From contig NZ_CP104209.1 in NCBI RefSeq assembly GCF_025244765.1, positions 620,001 to 684,000 on the forward strand: a stretch of DNA of 64,000 bases. Direction: 5' to 3'. The stretch comes from Empedobacter stercoris (GTDB taxonomy: Bacteria > Bacteroidota > Bacteroidia > Flavobacteriales > Weeksellaceae). Shown piece by piece: positions 53,040 to 62,677 of this stretch. Position 1 is the first letter of the stretch. The number at the start of each line of letters is the position of its first letter. Under the pieces are notes generated by a model, which worked only from the letters and a program-made list of their open reading frames with translations, made no database searches and was not told the origin of the DNA. A program made the position numbers and the translations under genes.

Positions 53040-54164
53040 TTATTGAATTGATTTTCTAAACGTTTTTCGACGTTTGTGATTTACTGGATTATAAGATTTC
53101 CATAACACTTGAATACTTTCGTTGTCGGCCAATTCTGGATTTGTTTCCAAAAACTTGATTCCGTTACGTTTGAAAGTATCAAACATTGCATTAAAAATTA
53201 ATGCTGTTACGCCTTTACCTTGAAATTTAGGATCAATTCCAATTAAGTAGAATTGCGCAGAATCGTTGTTTTTACTCGCACGCATTAGATGCCACCAACC
53301 AAAAGGCAAGATTTTGCCTTTCGCTTTTTGCATCGCTTTTGAATATGATGGCATCGTTATCGCAAACGAAACCATTTTTCCATTTTCATCCACAATACAA
53401 TTTACAAAATCTGGATTGATAAACGGAATATATTTCTTTTTGTAATATTCTATTTGGTAATCTGCAATCGGAACGTAGGTGTCTAATTCACTGTATGTTT
53501 TGTCCAACAAATCGAACATTTCATCAACATAAGGAAGAATTTTAGAAGTTTTAGTGAACTTCAATTCTTTTAATTTGTAACGTTCACGAATGATTTTATT
53601 AAATTTAATGACCTTTTCTGGTAATTCTGTTGGCGCAGGTAATTCATATTCTACCCATTCATTTGCCATTTCAAAATCTAATGCTTCTAAATGTTGCGAA
53701 TAGTATGAATAATTATATAAACCTACCATTGTTGCTAATTTATCAAATCCCATCGTCAGCATTCCTGCTTTCTCTAAATTTGAAAATCCAACTGGTCCTT
53801 CTATATATTCTAATTTATTTTCTTTTCCAATTTCCTCAATTTTGGCTAAAAGTGTTTTTGTCACTTCGATATCATCAATCATATCAAACCAACCAAAACG
53901 CATTTTACGTTTATGTTGTTTATTTACTTCTTGCCAATTGATAATTGCAGCCACACGCCCCACAATCTTCCCTTCTTTTTCAGCAAGAAAATAACGTGCT
54001 TCAGCATCCTTAAAAACTGGATTTTTAGAAACATCTAATGTTTCCTTCTCCTCGTTAATAAAGGGCGGAACGTAATATTGATTATCCTTATACAAATGCA
54101 TTGGAAACTTAATAAAAGCCTCCAAATCCTGTTTAGATTGTACTTCTTTAATACGAATGCTCAT
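53040..54164 (-). CDS. GNAT-fold acetyltransferase-like protein
   Basis: 374 residues from the ATG at 54164. The longer frame to 54197 is excluded because the TATCTTTG promoter at 54171-54178 lies inside it. The C-terminal half has the GNAT signature (QFYLIGIDPKFQGKGVTALIF), and the N-terminal half (KFPMHLYKDNQYYVPPFINEE) is conserved in Bacteroidota relatives that are often misnamed GTP cyclohydrolase. The substrate is unknown. The promoter is 6 bp from the ATG. Confidence 0.78.
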   Translation of the reverse strand: MSIRIKEVQSKQDLEAFIKFPMHLYKDNQYYVPPFINEEKETLDVSKNPVFKDAEARYFLAEKEGKIVGRVAAIINWQEVNKQHKRKMRFGWFDMIDDIEVTKTLLAKIEEIGKENKLEYIEGPVGFSNLEKAGMLTMGFDKLATMVGLYNYSYYSQHLEALDFEMANEWVEYELPAPTELPEKVIKFNKIIRERYKLKELKFTKTSKILPYVDEMFDLLDKTYSELDTYVPIADYQIEYYKKKYIPFINPDFVNCIVDENGKMVSFAITMPSYSKAMQKAKGKILPFGWWHLMRASKNNDSAQFYLIGIDPKFQGKGVTALIFNAMFDTFKRNGIKFLETNPELADNESIQVLWKSYNPVNHKRRKTFRKSIQ

Positions 54165-54170
54165 AGCTCG

Positions 54171-54178
54171 CAAAGATA
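54171..54178 (-). promoter_or_regulatory. -7 promoter element of the GNAT-like gene
   Basis: TATCTTTG on the minus strand, with only CGAGCT before the ATG, implying a near-leaderless mRNA. Confidence 0.55.
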
Positions 54179-54285
54179 CTAAGTTTTGTAATTTCAATAG
54201 AATGTTTTTTAACTAAAATGTCAGTTTTCCATCTTCAATTTATATGATTTTATGCATAAATCTACCAAAAAGCCAACAATTCTAT

Positions 54286-54293
54286 TATTTTTG
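54286..54293 (+). promoter_or_regulatory. -7 promoter element of the zinc peptidase gene
   Basis: TATTTTTG, 74 bp before the ATG at 54368. Confidence 0.4.
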
Positions 54294-54367
54294 TCTTTAT
54301 TCACTTATTGGAATACTTTTTGAATTTTAAACAACGATTAAAAATTAAAAAAATAAAATAAAAATAG

Positions 54368-55057
54368 ATGACAGGTTATTACATTATTATTGGACTATTT
54401 ATGCTAATTAGTTGGTTTGTTAGCAACCGACTACAAAGTAAATTTAAGCATTATTCGAAAGTACATTTGGCAAACGGAATGTCTGGAAGAGAGATTGCAG
54501 AAAAAATGCTATCTGACAATAACATCCACGATGTTCGTGTGATTTCGACTCCAGGACAATTAACAGACCATTATAATCCAATGGATAAAACAGTTAATTT
54601 ATCTGAAGTAGTTTATCATGAACGCAATGCAGCAGCTGCAGCTGTTGCAGCACACGAAGTTGGACATGCTGTTCAACATGCTGTTGGATACAGTATGTTA
54701 CAATTCCGTTCAAAAATGGTTCCAATGGTAAATTTAGCATCTCGATTAAATCAATGGATTTTGATGTTAGGTATAATTGTAATGGCATCTTCTAAAAATG
54801 CCACTTTATTATGGATTGGGATTTTCTTATTTGCCGTAACAACTGTTTTCGCTTTTGTAACGTTACCAGTAGAATATGATGCTTCGAACCGAGCTTTGGC
54901 TTGGTTAAAAGGGACTAATATGGTTATGCCAAACGAATATGAAGGTGCAAAAGACTCGTTAAAATGGGCCGCAAGAACATATGTTGTTGCTGCAATTGGT
55001 TCTTTAGCGCAATTACTTTATTTCGTGATGATGGCGATGGGTGGTCGAAAAGAATAA
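54368..55057 (+). CDS. membrane zinc metallopeptidase (YugP family)
   Basis: 229 residues. The zinc site is HEVGH at 96-100 (AAAAVAAHEVGHAVQHA). Hydrophobic helices lie at about 3-20, 130-170 and 205-225. The family (Zn_peptidase_2/YugP) is widespread, and its substrates are unknown. It is an inner-membrane protein, monocistronic, and ends at a strong terminator. Confidence 0.88.
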   Translation: MTGYYIIIGLFMLISWFVSNRLQSKFKHYSKVHLANGMSGREIAEKMLSDNNIHDVRVISTPGQLTDHYNPMDKTVNLSEVVYHERNAAAAAVAAHEVGHAVQHAVGYSMLQFRSKMVPMVNLASRLNQWILMLGIIVMASSKNATLLWIGIFLFAVTTVFAFVTLPVEYDASNRALAWLKGTNMVMPNEYEGAKDSLKWAARTYVVAAIGSLAQLLYFVMMAMGGRKE

Positions 55058-55074
55058 ATTTTATAACTATTCAT

Positions 55075-55110
55075 AAAAAAAACTCAACTAATATTTAGTT
55101 GAGTTTTTTT
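55075..55110. terminator. bidirectional intrinsic terminator
   Basis: ACTCAACTAA pairs with TTAGTTGAGT, with A- and T-runs, between the zinc peptidase and the convergent acyl-CoA ligase. Confidence 0.87.
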
Positions 55111-55117
55111 ATGAAAT

Positions 55118-56893
55118 CTATTTCTTGTCGTATAATTTATTGTATAACTCTTGATATTTAGCTAAAACATTTTTTCGTTTTAATTTTAATGTTGGTGTTA
55201 ACAATCCATCATCAATTGTCCATTCTTCTGGTGTTAATTCGAACTTTTTGATTTGTTCCCAATGCCCTAAACCTTTGTTATTTTTATCGATTTCACGACT
55301 AAGAATATCTAAAATTGCAGGTTCTTTTATTATTGCAGAATTAGAATCAGGTACAGCAATTCCTTTGATATTCAAATAATCTTTTAATACTTGGAAGTTA
55401 GGTTGAATAATTGCACAAGGCATTTTCTCTCCTTCTCCAACAACCATTACCTGTTCGATAAAACGAGATTGTTTTAATTTATTTTCAATGATTTGAGGAG
55501 CGATATATTTTCCTCCAGAAGTTTTAAACATCTCTTTTTTACGATCTGTAATTTTTAATAAACCTCTTTCTAAAACACCTATATCACCAGTTTTAAAATA
55601 ACCATCTGGGGTAAAAGCCTCAGCTGTTTTTTCGGGATCTTTGTAATAACCTTGCGTCACATTTGGTCCTTTTACTAAGATTTCACCATCTTCAGCAATT
55701 TTCACTTCAACACCTTTTAATGGCGCTCCAACAGTTCCAATTCCAAAACCTTCTTTTTTCATGCAGTTCACCGAAATTACAGGAGAGGTTTCCGTTAAGC
55801 CATAACCTTCTAAAATTGGAATTCCAGCACCCCAAAAAATATGATTTAGACGAGATGCTAAAGGCGCAGAACCAGAGACCATGCATACTAAATTACCCCC
55901 AACTCCTTCTTTCCATTTGCTAAACACTAAACTTTTGGCAATAGAATGTTTTAGGCCAAATAATCCTCCTTTTGGATTGTACGGATCATAATCTTCTACA
56001 AGACTTAAAGCCCACATAAAAATCTTTGTCTTAAGCCCCCCAGCAGATGCTCCAGTATTATAAATCTTATCGTAAACTTTCTCTACTAAACGAGGAACTA
56101 CAGTCATGACATGAGGTTTTACCTCTTTCATATTCTCACCTAATTTATCAATGCTTTCAGCATACCAAATTCCTATACTCAAATGTTGGTACAAATAAAT
56201 TAACATTCGTTCAAAAACATGATTAATCGGAAGAAAACTTAAAGCAATTGCTTGATTTGGAAATACTGGGATACGATCAACAGACATTAACACATTTGAA
56301 ACAATATTTTCGTGTGTTAAGACCACTCCTTTTGGACGTCCTGTTGTTCCTGAAGTATAAATTAAGGTAGCAACTTCAGAAGGTTTAATGATTTCCTTGA
56401 TACTATCGACTTCGTGTTGAGTAGAATTATCTTCGCCCAAATCTAAAATTTCTCTAAAATTGGGAACTCCATTAATTTCATCAAAACTATAAATCCCAAC
56501 TAACGTTGAAACCTTCTCTTTTACCGCAGACACAGTATCGTATAAATTTTTGTCGGAAACAATGACGAACTTACATTCGGCATTATTTAATATATAATCA
56601 AAATCATCTTCTGAAAGTGTAGGATAAAGCGGAACAGAAATAGCACCAACTTGTTGTATACCGATGTCACAAATATTCCATTCGGTACGGTTAGTAGTAG
56701 TTACAATTGCTATTTTATCTTGTGGTTTTATTCCTAATTGTAATAATCCTCGACTAAATGCATTGGCTTTAGCAAGATATTCCTGCGTTGAGGTTTTCAC
56801 CCAAGCTCCGTTTACTTTGGACACTAATGCATCTTCTCGAGGATTATTTTCTAATTGATTTTGCGGAAAATCAAATAATCGTTTTATTTCCAT
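55118..56893 (-). CDS. long-chain fatty acid--CoA ligase (FACL type)
   Basis: 591 residues from the ATG at 56893 (MEIKRLFDFPQNQ). The AMP-binding motif YTSGTTGRPKG is at 179-189, and GYGLTETSPV and GYFKTGDIG come later, with DRKKEMFKTSGGKYIAPQ at the hinge. It belongs to the FACL/FAA1-like branch, which activates long-chain fatty acids with ATP and CoA. It is probably membrane-associated. It is monocistronic; the region upstream shows no exact -7 element (TATTTTG is one base short). Confidence 0.9.
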   Translation of the reverse strand: MEIKRLFDFPQNQLENNPREDALVSKVNGAWVKTSTQEYLAKANAFSRGLLQLGIKPQDKIAIVTTTNRTEWNICDIGIQQVGAISVPLYPTLSEDDFDYILNNAECKFVIVSDKNLYDTVSAVKEKVSTLVGIYSFDEINGVPNFREILDLGEDNSTQHEVDSIKEIIKPSEVATLIYTSGTTGRPKGVVLTHENIVSNVLMSVDRIPVFPNQAIALSFLPINHVFERMLIYLYQHLSIGIWYAESIDKLGENMKEVKPHVMTVVPRLVEKVYDKIYNTGASAGGLKTKIFMWALSLVEDYDPYNPKGGLFGLKHSIAKSLVFSKWKEGVGGNLVCMVSGSAPLASRLNHIFWGAGIPILEGYGLTETSPVISVNCMKKEGFGIGTVGAPLKGVEVKIAEDGEILVKGPNVTQGYYKDPEKTAEAFTPDGYFKTGDIGVLERGLLKITDRKKEMFKTSGGKYIAPQIIENKLKQSRFIEQVMVVGEGEKMPCAIIQPNFQVLKDYLNIKGIAVPDSNSAIIKEPAILDILSREIDKNNKGLGHWEQIKKFELTPEEWTIDDGLLTPTLKLKRKNVLAKYQELYNKLYDKK

Positions 56894-56949
56894 GGTTTTG
56901 AATAATTTTCTTAGTTGCAAAATATGAATAAAAAAAATAGTATGCAAGC

Positions 56950-56983
56950 ATAAAAAAATATTTTAGTGTATTTCGTACACTAA
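56950..56983 (-). terminator. intrinsic terminator of the MATE operon
   Basis: TTAGTGTA pairs with TACACTAA (56963-56970 and 56976-56983). Read on the minus strand it is followed by a T-run, 30 bp past the stop of the acidic small protein. Confidence 0.7.
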
Positions 56984-57014
56984 TAAAAACTATGGTTTTT
57001 TATTAAAAAAAGAC

Positions 57015-57251
57015 TTATTCTTCTTCATCTAAAAAAGACATTTCTTGATCATAAAAATCTAAAGCGTCTTCAATAAGATTTGCAACTTCTGTGTTAAATT
57101 CTTCATTATCTTCTTCTTCAGAAATATCTTCAAACCACTCGATATCGTCTGTTTCAACATCTAATAAAAAGCGTGGATATTCTGTATGTAGAATAAAGAT
57201 TTTCTCTGGCATTGTTGAATTATCTGCCAATAAAAATTTTGGTAATTCCAT
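57015..57251 (-). CDS. small acidic conserved protein
   Basis: 78 residues, strongly acidic (runs such as SEEEDNEEF and LDEEE). It starts MELPKFLLADNSTMPEKIF. I recognise the type as a conserved hypothetical protein of Flavobacteriia, not a named family. It begins 1 bp after the MATE gene stop, so it is cotranscribed and probably coupled. No function is assigned. Confidence 0.75.
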   Translation of the reverse strand: MELPKFLLADNSTMPEKIFILHTEYPRFLLDVETDDIEWFEDISEEEDNEEFNTEVANLIEDALDFYDQEMSFLDEEE

Positions 57252-57252
57252 G

Positions 57253-58704
57253 TTATATATTATTTAATTTATCTTCTAAAATTAGTTCAGAATTAGGATT
57301 TTCCCTAATCATTTTTTTGGTTTGACGATTATATCGAATCATTAAAAATATTGCTGATGCTGTTAGGCCTGTCCCCAAACCAATCCACATCCCGAAAGCT
57401 CTCATTTCGAATACAATTGCTAACACTACACCTATCGGAATTGCAATTAACCAATATGAAATAAAGGTCAATATTGAAGGGATTTTAACATCCGTCATTC
57501 CTCGCAAAGCTCCTAACAATACCAATTGTACTCCATCTGACATCTGGAAAAGAGAGGCTATAATTAATAACGAAGCAGCCATATTTATGACTTCTGGATT
57601 ATCTAAATAAATGGTTGGCAGTTGATAACGAAAAACAATAAATAAAATTCCACAGAATATCATAAAAGTTAACACCATCAAAATACAAGACCAGCCAGCT
57701 TCTCGTAAGGTTTTATAATCCTTTAATCCCAATTGATTTCCAATTCTAACAGTTGCCGCCACTCCAATTCCAGTACACATCATAAATGTCGTCGAAGCAA
57801 GGTTTATTGCAATTTGATGCGCAGCCAAATTTACTTTTGCCAGTTCTTGATCAGCAATAGAATTTGTAAACGTATATCCACAAACAAAAGCTGCCAAAGA
57901 GAACGCACTCATTTCAAAAAATGAAGTCAAGGCAGTTGGAATACCAATTCCTGCAATTTTTCGAAAAATAACTTTCTTAAAATTACTTGTTTTGAACTGA
58001 ACTTCTTGTAGTACTGCTTTTGTTTTCTTAAAATTAAGTAATACAACAACCAAGAAAATCATCATCACCAAACGAGCAACAAATGTTCCCCAAGCTGCAC
58101 CAGCAACTTCTAAACGAGGAAATCCCCAATTCCCATAAATCCATCCATAGTTTAACGCAATATTGATAACATTACTCAAAACAGTTGCAATAGTTACAGG
58201 GACAGTCAAAGATAAGCCTTCAGATAATTGACGAAACGTTTGGAAAACCATCAAAGGAATCATAGAAAACGTCATGATCGTTAAATATGGAATACATTTT
58301 TCGACTACATCTTCTGGTTGTCCCATGTGATACATTAATGGTTTTAAGAACGTAATCAATAAGAATAAGCCAATCGATAAAGTAACATTTAAAACAAAAC
58401 TATGCGAAAAATAACTTGCTGCCATTTTTTTATCTCCTTTCGAATCTTCTGCGGCTATCAAAGGTGACAAAGCAAAACTAAATCCAAAGGCAAATACTAA
58501 TACAGCAAAAAACAATGAATTTCCTAACGATGCTGCAGCTAAAGCTGTTTTTCCTAAAACTTCATCCTCAATATTATCGTATTTTCCACCTAAACCTCCC
58601 ACCATAATATTATCTATAATGTTGACAGAAATCTGCCCCATTTGAGTAATCATTACTGGAAATGCTAATTTTATATTACGTCTTAAATGTTCTTTTAACT
58701 CCAA
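57253..58704 (-). CDS. MATE-family efflux transporter
   Basis: 483 residues with about 12 membrane helices and the MATE pattern NIKLAFPVMITQMGQISVNIIDNIMVGGLG at the N-terminus (read as two neighbouring blocks). The start is a TTG at 58704. An upstream TTG at 58728 lies inside the TATCTTTG promoter element, and the first ATG falls inside helix 1. It exports drugs or metabolites using a sodium or proton gradient; NorM-like function is inference. It is the first gene of an operon with the small acidic protein. Confidence 0.85.
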   Translation of the reverse strand: MELKEHLRRNIKLAFPVMITQMGQISVNIIDNIMVGGLGGKYDNIEDEVLGKTALAAASLGNSLFFAVLVFAFGFSFALSPLIAAEDSKGDKKMAASYFSHSFVLNVTLSIGLFLLITFLKPLMYHMGQPEDVVEKCIPYLTIMTFSMIPLMVFQTFRQLSEGLSLTVPVTIATVLSNVINIALNYGWIYGNWGFPRLEVAGAAWGTFVARLVMMIFLVVVLLNFKKTKAVLQEVQFKTSNFKKVIFRKIAGIGIPTALTSFFEMSAFSLAAFVCGYTFTNSIADQELAKVNLAAHQIAINLASTTFMMCTGIGVAATVRIGNQLGLKDYKTLREAGWSCILMVLTFMIFCGILFIVFRYQLPTIYLDNPEVINMAASLLIIASLFQMSDGVQLVLLGALRGMTDVKIPSILTFISYWLIAIPIGVVLAIVFEMRAFGMWIGLGTGLTASAIFLMIRYNRQTKKMIRENPNSELILEDKLNNI

Positions 58705-58725
58705 TGTATTATTTATTTTCGTTTG

Positions 58726-58733
58726 CAAAGATA
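58726..58733 (-). promoter_or_regulatory. -7 promoter element of the MATE operon
   Basis: TATCTTTG on the minus strand. It overlaps the TTG at 58728, so translation must begin downstream, at the TTG at 58704. Confidence 0.55.
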
Positions 58734-58840
58734 CATTAAATGATTTGCTTCTACATTTAGAAATTGTGAAGGAATTTTTATTTTCCTAAAATTAATTTAT
58801 ACTTATATTGCAGATGTAACCACATTAGAAAATTTTAAAA

Positions 58841-59806
58841 ATGACTTTACACGAATTTAAAAATAGTTTAGACCTACCCTTAATTACATCACCAATGTTC
58901 TTAGTTTCAAGAACAGAATTAGTTGTAGAAGCTTGTAAAAATGGTGTTTGTGGAACATTTCCTTCTCTCAATGGAAGGACTGCCGAAGATTTCGAGCAAA
59001 TGTTAATTGATATCACTACTCAATTAAAACAATTTGAAGATGAAACGGGAAAAAAAACAGCTCCATTTGGCGTTAATTTAATTGTTAATAAAACGAATCC
59101 AAGATTAGAAACTGACTTATCTTTGTGTGCAAAATATAGAGTACCACTTATTATTACTTCGCTTGGTGCTGTAAAACAAGTTGTAGACGCTGTACATAGC
59201 TATGGTGGTTTGGTTTTTCATGATGTAATCAAAAAACGTCATGCAGAAAAAGCTGCTGAAGCGGGGGTTGATGGAATAATTGCAGTTGCTTCGGGTGCCG
59301 GCGGTCATGCAGGTACAGCTAATCCTTTTGCTTTGATTGATGATATTCGAACATTTTACGATGGTTGCTTGATTTTAGCAGGTGCTATGAACGATGGAAA
59401 TGATATCTTAGCAGCTGAAAATATGGGAGCTGACTTTGCGTATATTGGAACTCGATTTATCGCTACAAAAGAAGCTTATGCTGAAGAAGATTATAAAAAA
59501 ATGTTAGTCGATTCTACTTTTGAAGACGTGCTATATACGGATGGAATTTCTGGCGTAAATGCTAATTTTTTGAAACCAAGTATTATTCATTCTGGAATTG
59601 ATTTAGACGAAAAGAAAGAAGAAGATTTTTCTAAACTAATCGGCGGTGACGGACATAAAGCATGGAAAGACATTTGGTCAGCTGGTCATGGTGTTTCAGG
59701 AATTCACGATGTTATTTCGACAGCAGAATTAATCACTAGAATGAAAAAAGAATATAAAACTGCATTGGAACAAAATATGCAGAAATTAAATAATTTGAAA
59801 TTTTAA
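58841..59806 (+). CDS. nitronate monooxygenase family flavoprotein
   Basis: 321 residues. A TIM barrel with ITSPMFLVSRTELV at the N-terminus, then GVNLIVNKTNPR, and the FMN-phosphate region SGAGGHAG and GADFAYIGTRF. It belongs to the 2-nitropropane dioxygenase/nitronate monooxygenase family, FMN-dependent and cytoplasmic. It detoxifies nitronates or has another oxidase role. It is followed 8 bp later by tesB and then an FMN reductase, an operon that suggests flavin-linked chemistry. Confidence 0.87.
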   Translation: MTLHEFKNSLDLPLITSPMFLVSRTELVVEACKNGVCGTFPSLNGRTAEDFEQMLIDITTQLKQFEDETGKKTAPFGVNLIVNKTNPRLETDLSLCAKYRVPLIITSLGAVKQVVDAVHSYGGLVFHDVIKKRHAEKAAEAGVDGIIAVASGAGGHAGTANPFALIDDIRTFYDGCLILAGAMNDGNDILAAENMGADFAYIGTRFIATKEAYAEEDYKKMLVDSTFEDVLYTDGISGVNANFLKPSIIHSGIDLDEKKEEDFSKLIGGDGHKAWKDIWSAGHGVSGIHDVISTAELITRMKKEYKTALEQNMQKLNNLKF

Positions 59807-59814
59807 ACTTTATA

Positions 59815-60684
59815 ATGAAAACGACTCAAGAACTCATCGAATTGATTTCACTCAAAAAATTAGAAACAAATCTATTCGAAGGGAAAAGTTCTTTTATGGG
59901 AAGTCCAAACGTTTTTGGAGGTCAAGTCGTAAGCCAAGCGTTACATGCCGCTTATCAAACTGTACCTTCAGATCGTTTTTGTCATTCCCTTCACTCTTAT
60001 TTTATTTTACCAGGAGATTTAGAAAAACTAATCTATTTTGAAGTTGCAAATCTTCGCGATGGAGGAAGCTTTAGTACACGTGTTGTCACAGCAAAACAAG
60101 ACAATGTTCCGATTTTTGTGATGGCATGTTCTTTTCAATTAAAACAAGAAGGTTACGAACATCAAGATGAGATGCCTGTTGTCACACCACCTGAAGAATT
60201 GATGAGTTGGAATGATGTTGCAGAACAATTTGGATCAATTTTACCCAAATCAATTATGCGATTTGTTTTAGCTGAGCGACCATTAGATTTCAAACCAGTT
60301 GAATTAATGAATCCTTTCGAAAAGAAAGACTATCCGAATAAAAGTAATGTTTGGTTAACATTTAATGATGTGCCTGATAATTTACCTTTGCCGATTGTAC
60401 ACCAATTAATGGCATATAGTTCGGATTATAATTTACTTTCGACTGCCATAAAACCACATGCATCCAAAGCTCATTTCGGGAATACACAAATGGCAAGCTT
60501 AGATCATTCGATTTGGTTTCATCGCGAACCAAATTTACAAGATTGGATTTTAGTCAATGTAACTTCTCCGAGTGCTGTAGACACAAGAGGTTTTACGAGA
60601 GGAAATCTTTTCAATCGATCTGGAGAATTGATTTGTAGTGTTGCACAAGAAGGCTTGATGCGACCAATTATAAAAGATAAATAA
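59815..60684 (+). CDS. tesB: acyl-CoA thioesterase II
   Basis: 289 residues, the usual length for TesB with its two hotdog domains. FGGQVVSQALHAA and HSLHSYFILPG lie in the N-terminal domain, and MASLDHSIWFH in the C-terminal domain contains the catalytic Asp. It hydrolyses acyl-CoA of medium to long chain. It begins 8 bp after the nitronate monooxygenase and is followed 10 bp later by an FMN reductase; the three form one operon. Confidence 0.92.
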   Translation: MKTTQELIELISLKKLETNLFEGKSSFMGSPNVFGGQVVSQALHAAYQTVPSDRFCHSLHSYFILPGDLEKLIYFEVANLRDGGSFSTRVVTAKQDNVPIFVMACSFQLKQEGYEHQDEMPVVTPPEELMSWNDVAEQFGSILPKSIMRFVLAERPLDFKPVELMNPFEKKDYPNKSNVWLTFNDVPDNLPLPIVHQLMAYSSDYNLLSTAIKPHASKAHFGNTQMASLDHSIWFHREPNLQDWILVNVTSPSAVDTRGFTRGNLFNRSGELICSVAQEGLMRPIIKDK

Positions 60685-60694
60685 CAATAACACT

Positions 60695-61222
60695 ATGATA
60701 ATTAAAGCTTTTGCAGGAAGTAATAGTTCAACATCTATTAACAAACAATTGGTAACCTATGCTTCATCTTTGTTGAATGAACATGAAATTGAAATTTTAG
60801 ATTTAGATGATTACAATATTCCAACTTTTGATATTGACATCGAAAAAAACGAAGGCTTCTCTGATGAAGTCAAAAGATTCTATTCAAAATTAGTCGATTC
60901 AGATATTCTTATCATTTCATTAGCAGAACACAACGCAAGTTTTTCAGCTGTTTTTAAAAGTTATATGGATTGGTGTTCTCGTATCAATTACAAATTTCTC
61001 GAAGGTAAAAAACTATTTGTTATGAGCACTTCTCCAGGTGGATATGGAGGAAAAAATGCTTTGGAGGCAGGATCTAAATTATTAACAAAACTTGGAGGAA
61101 CCATCTTAATTGATTTTTCTTTACCAAAATTTGACGAAAATTTTTCGGACGGAAAAATCTCAAACGAAGAATTAAATAACGAGTTAATGAAAAAGGTAAA
61201 TGAATTTAAAAATAAAATTTAA
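60695..61222 (+). CDS. NADPH-dependent FMN reductase family protein (copy 1)
   Basis: 175 residues. A flavodoxin-like fold with AGSNSSTSINKQLV for FMN phosphate, EHNASFSAVFKSYMDW and STSPGGYGGKN. It is a close paralogue of the next gene. It reduces FMN, quinones or azo dyes with NAD(P)H. It is part of the operon with nitronate monooxygenase and tesB and could supply reduced flavin to the former, which is inference. Confidence 0.88.
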   Translation: MIIKAFAGSNSSTSINKQLVTYASSLLNEHEIEILDLDDYNIPTFDIDIEKNEGFSDEVKRFYSKLVDSDILIISLAEHNASFSAVFKSYMDWCSRINYKFLEGKKLFVMSTSPGGYGGKNALEAGSKLLTKLGGTILIDFSLPKFDENFSDGKISNEELNNELMKKVNEFKNKI

Positions 61223-61312
61223 GTTATTTATCATTTCCTAACATAGGTCAATAAAAATTGATTGGTGTTGCGATAAATTTGCTTCATCAAAATAAAATAA
61301 CGAAATAGAAAT

Positions 61313-61858
61313 ATGAAAATTTTAGCATTTGCCGGAAGTAACAGCAAAACATCAATCAATAAACAATTATTAAATTATACATTAAATCAAATCGAAAATG
61401 CAGAAATTGATTTAATCGATATTAATGATTTTGAAATGCCAATTTATTCCACTGATCGACAAGTAGAAAATGGGTTTCCACAAGAAGCGCAAGATTTTTA
61501 CAAAAAAGTACAAGATGCAGATGGCTTGGTCATTTCTTTAGCAGAGCATAATGGTAATTTTTCTGTTGCTTTAAAAAACATTTTAGATTGGGTTTCTCGT
61601 ATTGATATGCCTTATTTAAAAGGAAAAAAATTATTGTTATTAAGTACTTCTCCAGGTGGATACGGTGGCGGAAACGTGATGGAAGTTGCAACAAAATATT
61701 TCGGAATGTTTGCAAGCGGAGAAATTGTAGCAAGTACTACATTTCCTTCTTTTCACGATAATTTCCAAAACAATGAAATTGTAAATGAGGAATTAAAAAA
61801 TAAAGTATTAGATCAAGTTAATATTTTTGTTGAAGCTTTAGCAGCTGTTGAAGCTTAA
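61313..61858 (+). CDS. NADPH-dependent FMN reductase family protein (copy 2)
   Basis: 181 residues. The same motifs as copy 1 (AGSNSKTSINKQLL, EHNGNFSVALKNILDW, STSPGGYGGGN), with about half the residues identical by eye. It probably arose by tandem duplication. The 90-bp gap before it may hold its own promoter, though no exact TAnnTTTG was found. It ends at a strong terminator. Confidence 0.88.
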   Translation: MKILAFAGSNSKTSINKQLLNYTLNQIENAEIDLIDINDFEMPIYSTDRQVENGFPQEAQDFYKKVQDADGLVISLAEHNGNFSVALKNILDWVSRIDMPYLKGKKLLLLSTSPGGYGGGNVMEVATKYFGMFASGEIVASTTFPSFHDNFQNNEIVNEELKNKVLDQVNIFVEALAAVEA

Positions 61859-61874
61859 TTGAAAAGTATGTACA

Positions 61875-61909
61875 TAAAAAAGCTCATCAAAATTTGATGA
61901 GCTTTTTTT
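61875..61909. terminator. bidirectional intrinsic terminator
   Basis: AAAAAAGCTCATCAAA pairs with TTTGATGAGCTTTTTT, between FMN reductase copy 2 and the convergent transaldolase. Confidence 0.88.
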
Positions 61910-61936
61910 CGCGTATAGTTTTTTTATAAATAAATC

Positions 61937-62593
61937 TTAGTTATTACCCTTCGCGTAATCAGCTAAAAATTGAGCTAAACCAGAATCTGTTAAAGGGTGT
62001 TTTAATAATCCTAAAATAGACGATAAAGGTCCAGTCATTACATCAGCACCAATTTTAGCACAGTTTACAATATGCATTGTATGACGAACTGAAGCTGCTA
62101 AAATTTGAGTTTCGTATAAGTAGTTATCATAAACCAAACGAATTTCTTCGATCAAGTTTAAACCATCTGTCGAAATATCATCTAAACGTCCGATAAAAGG
62201 AGAAACGTAAGTTGCACCAGCTTTTGCAGCCAATAAAGCTTGTCCTACTGAAAAAACTAACGTTACATTAGTTCTGATTCCTTTTGTAGAAAAGTATTTA
62301 CATGCTTTAACACCATCTTTTGTCATTGGAATTTTAACCACAATTTGAGGATTCAAAGCAGCTAAAGCTTCACCTTCTTTTACCATTCCTTCAAAATCAG
62401 TAGAAATTACCTCTGCAGATACATCTCCATCTACCAATTCGCAAATTGCTTTGTAGTGATTGATAATATTTTCTTGACCAGTAATTCCTTCTTTCGCCAT
62501 TAAAGATGGATTCGTTGTCACACCATCTAAAATCCCTAAATCTTGCGCTTCTTTAATATCAGCTAAGTTTGCTGTATCGATAAAAAATTTCAT
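61937..62593 (-). CDS. tal: small transaldolase (TalC/FSA family)
   Basis: 218 residues. The Schiff-base lysine is K87 in VVKIPMT, with FFIDTAN at the start and [13 protein letters not shown]. Residue 61, in SAEV, is Glu; family members with Glu here are transaldolases, while fructose-6-phosphate aldolases have Gln. So transaldolase is the likelier activity. It works in the non-oxidative pentose phosphate pathway in the cytoplasm. The TAATTTTG element at 62617-62624 is a promoter candidate. Confidence 0.92.
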   Translation of the reverse strand: MKFFIDTANLADIKEAQDLGILDGVTTNPSLMAKEGITGQENIINHYKAICELVDGDVSAEVISTDFEGMVKEGEALAALNPQIVVKIPMTKDGVKACKYFSTKGIRTNVTLVFSVGQALLAAKAGATYVSPFIGRLDDISTDGLNLIEEIRLVYDNYLYETQILAASVRHTMHIVNCAKIGADVMTGPLSSILGLLKHPLTDSGLAQFLADYAKGNN

Positions 62594-62616
62594 TGCTTGT
62601 TTGTATTTCGTTTAAG

Positions 62617-62624
62617 CAAAATTA
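62617..62624 (-). promoter_or_regulatory. -7 promoter element of the transaldolase gene
   Basis: TAATTTTG on the minus strand, 23 bp before the ATG at 62593. Confidence 0.5.
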
Positions 62625-62677
62625 AGGATTAAATGCTAATTATCCATTCAATCCTTTAAGATAAGATCAAAAATATT

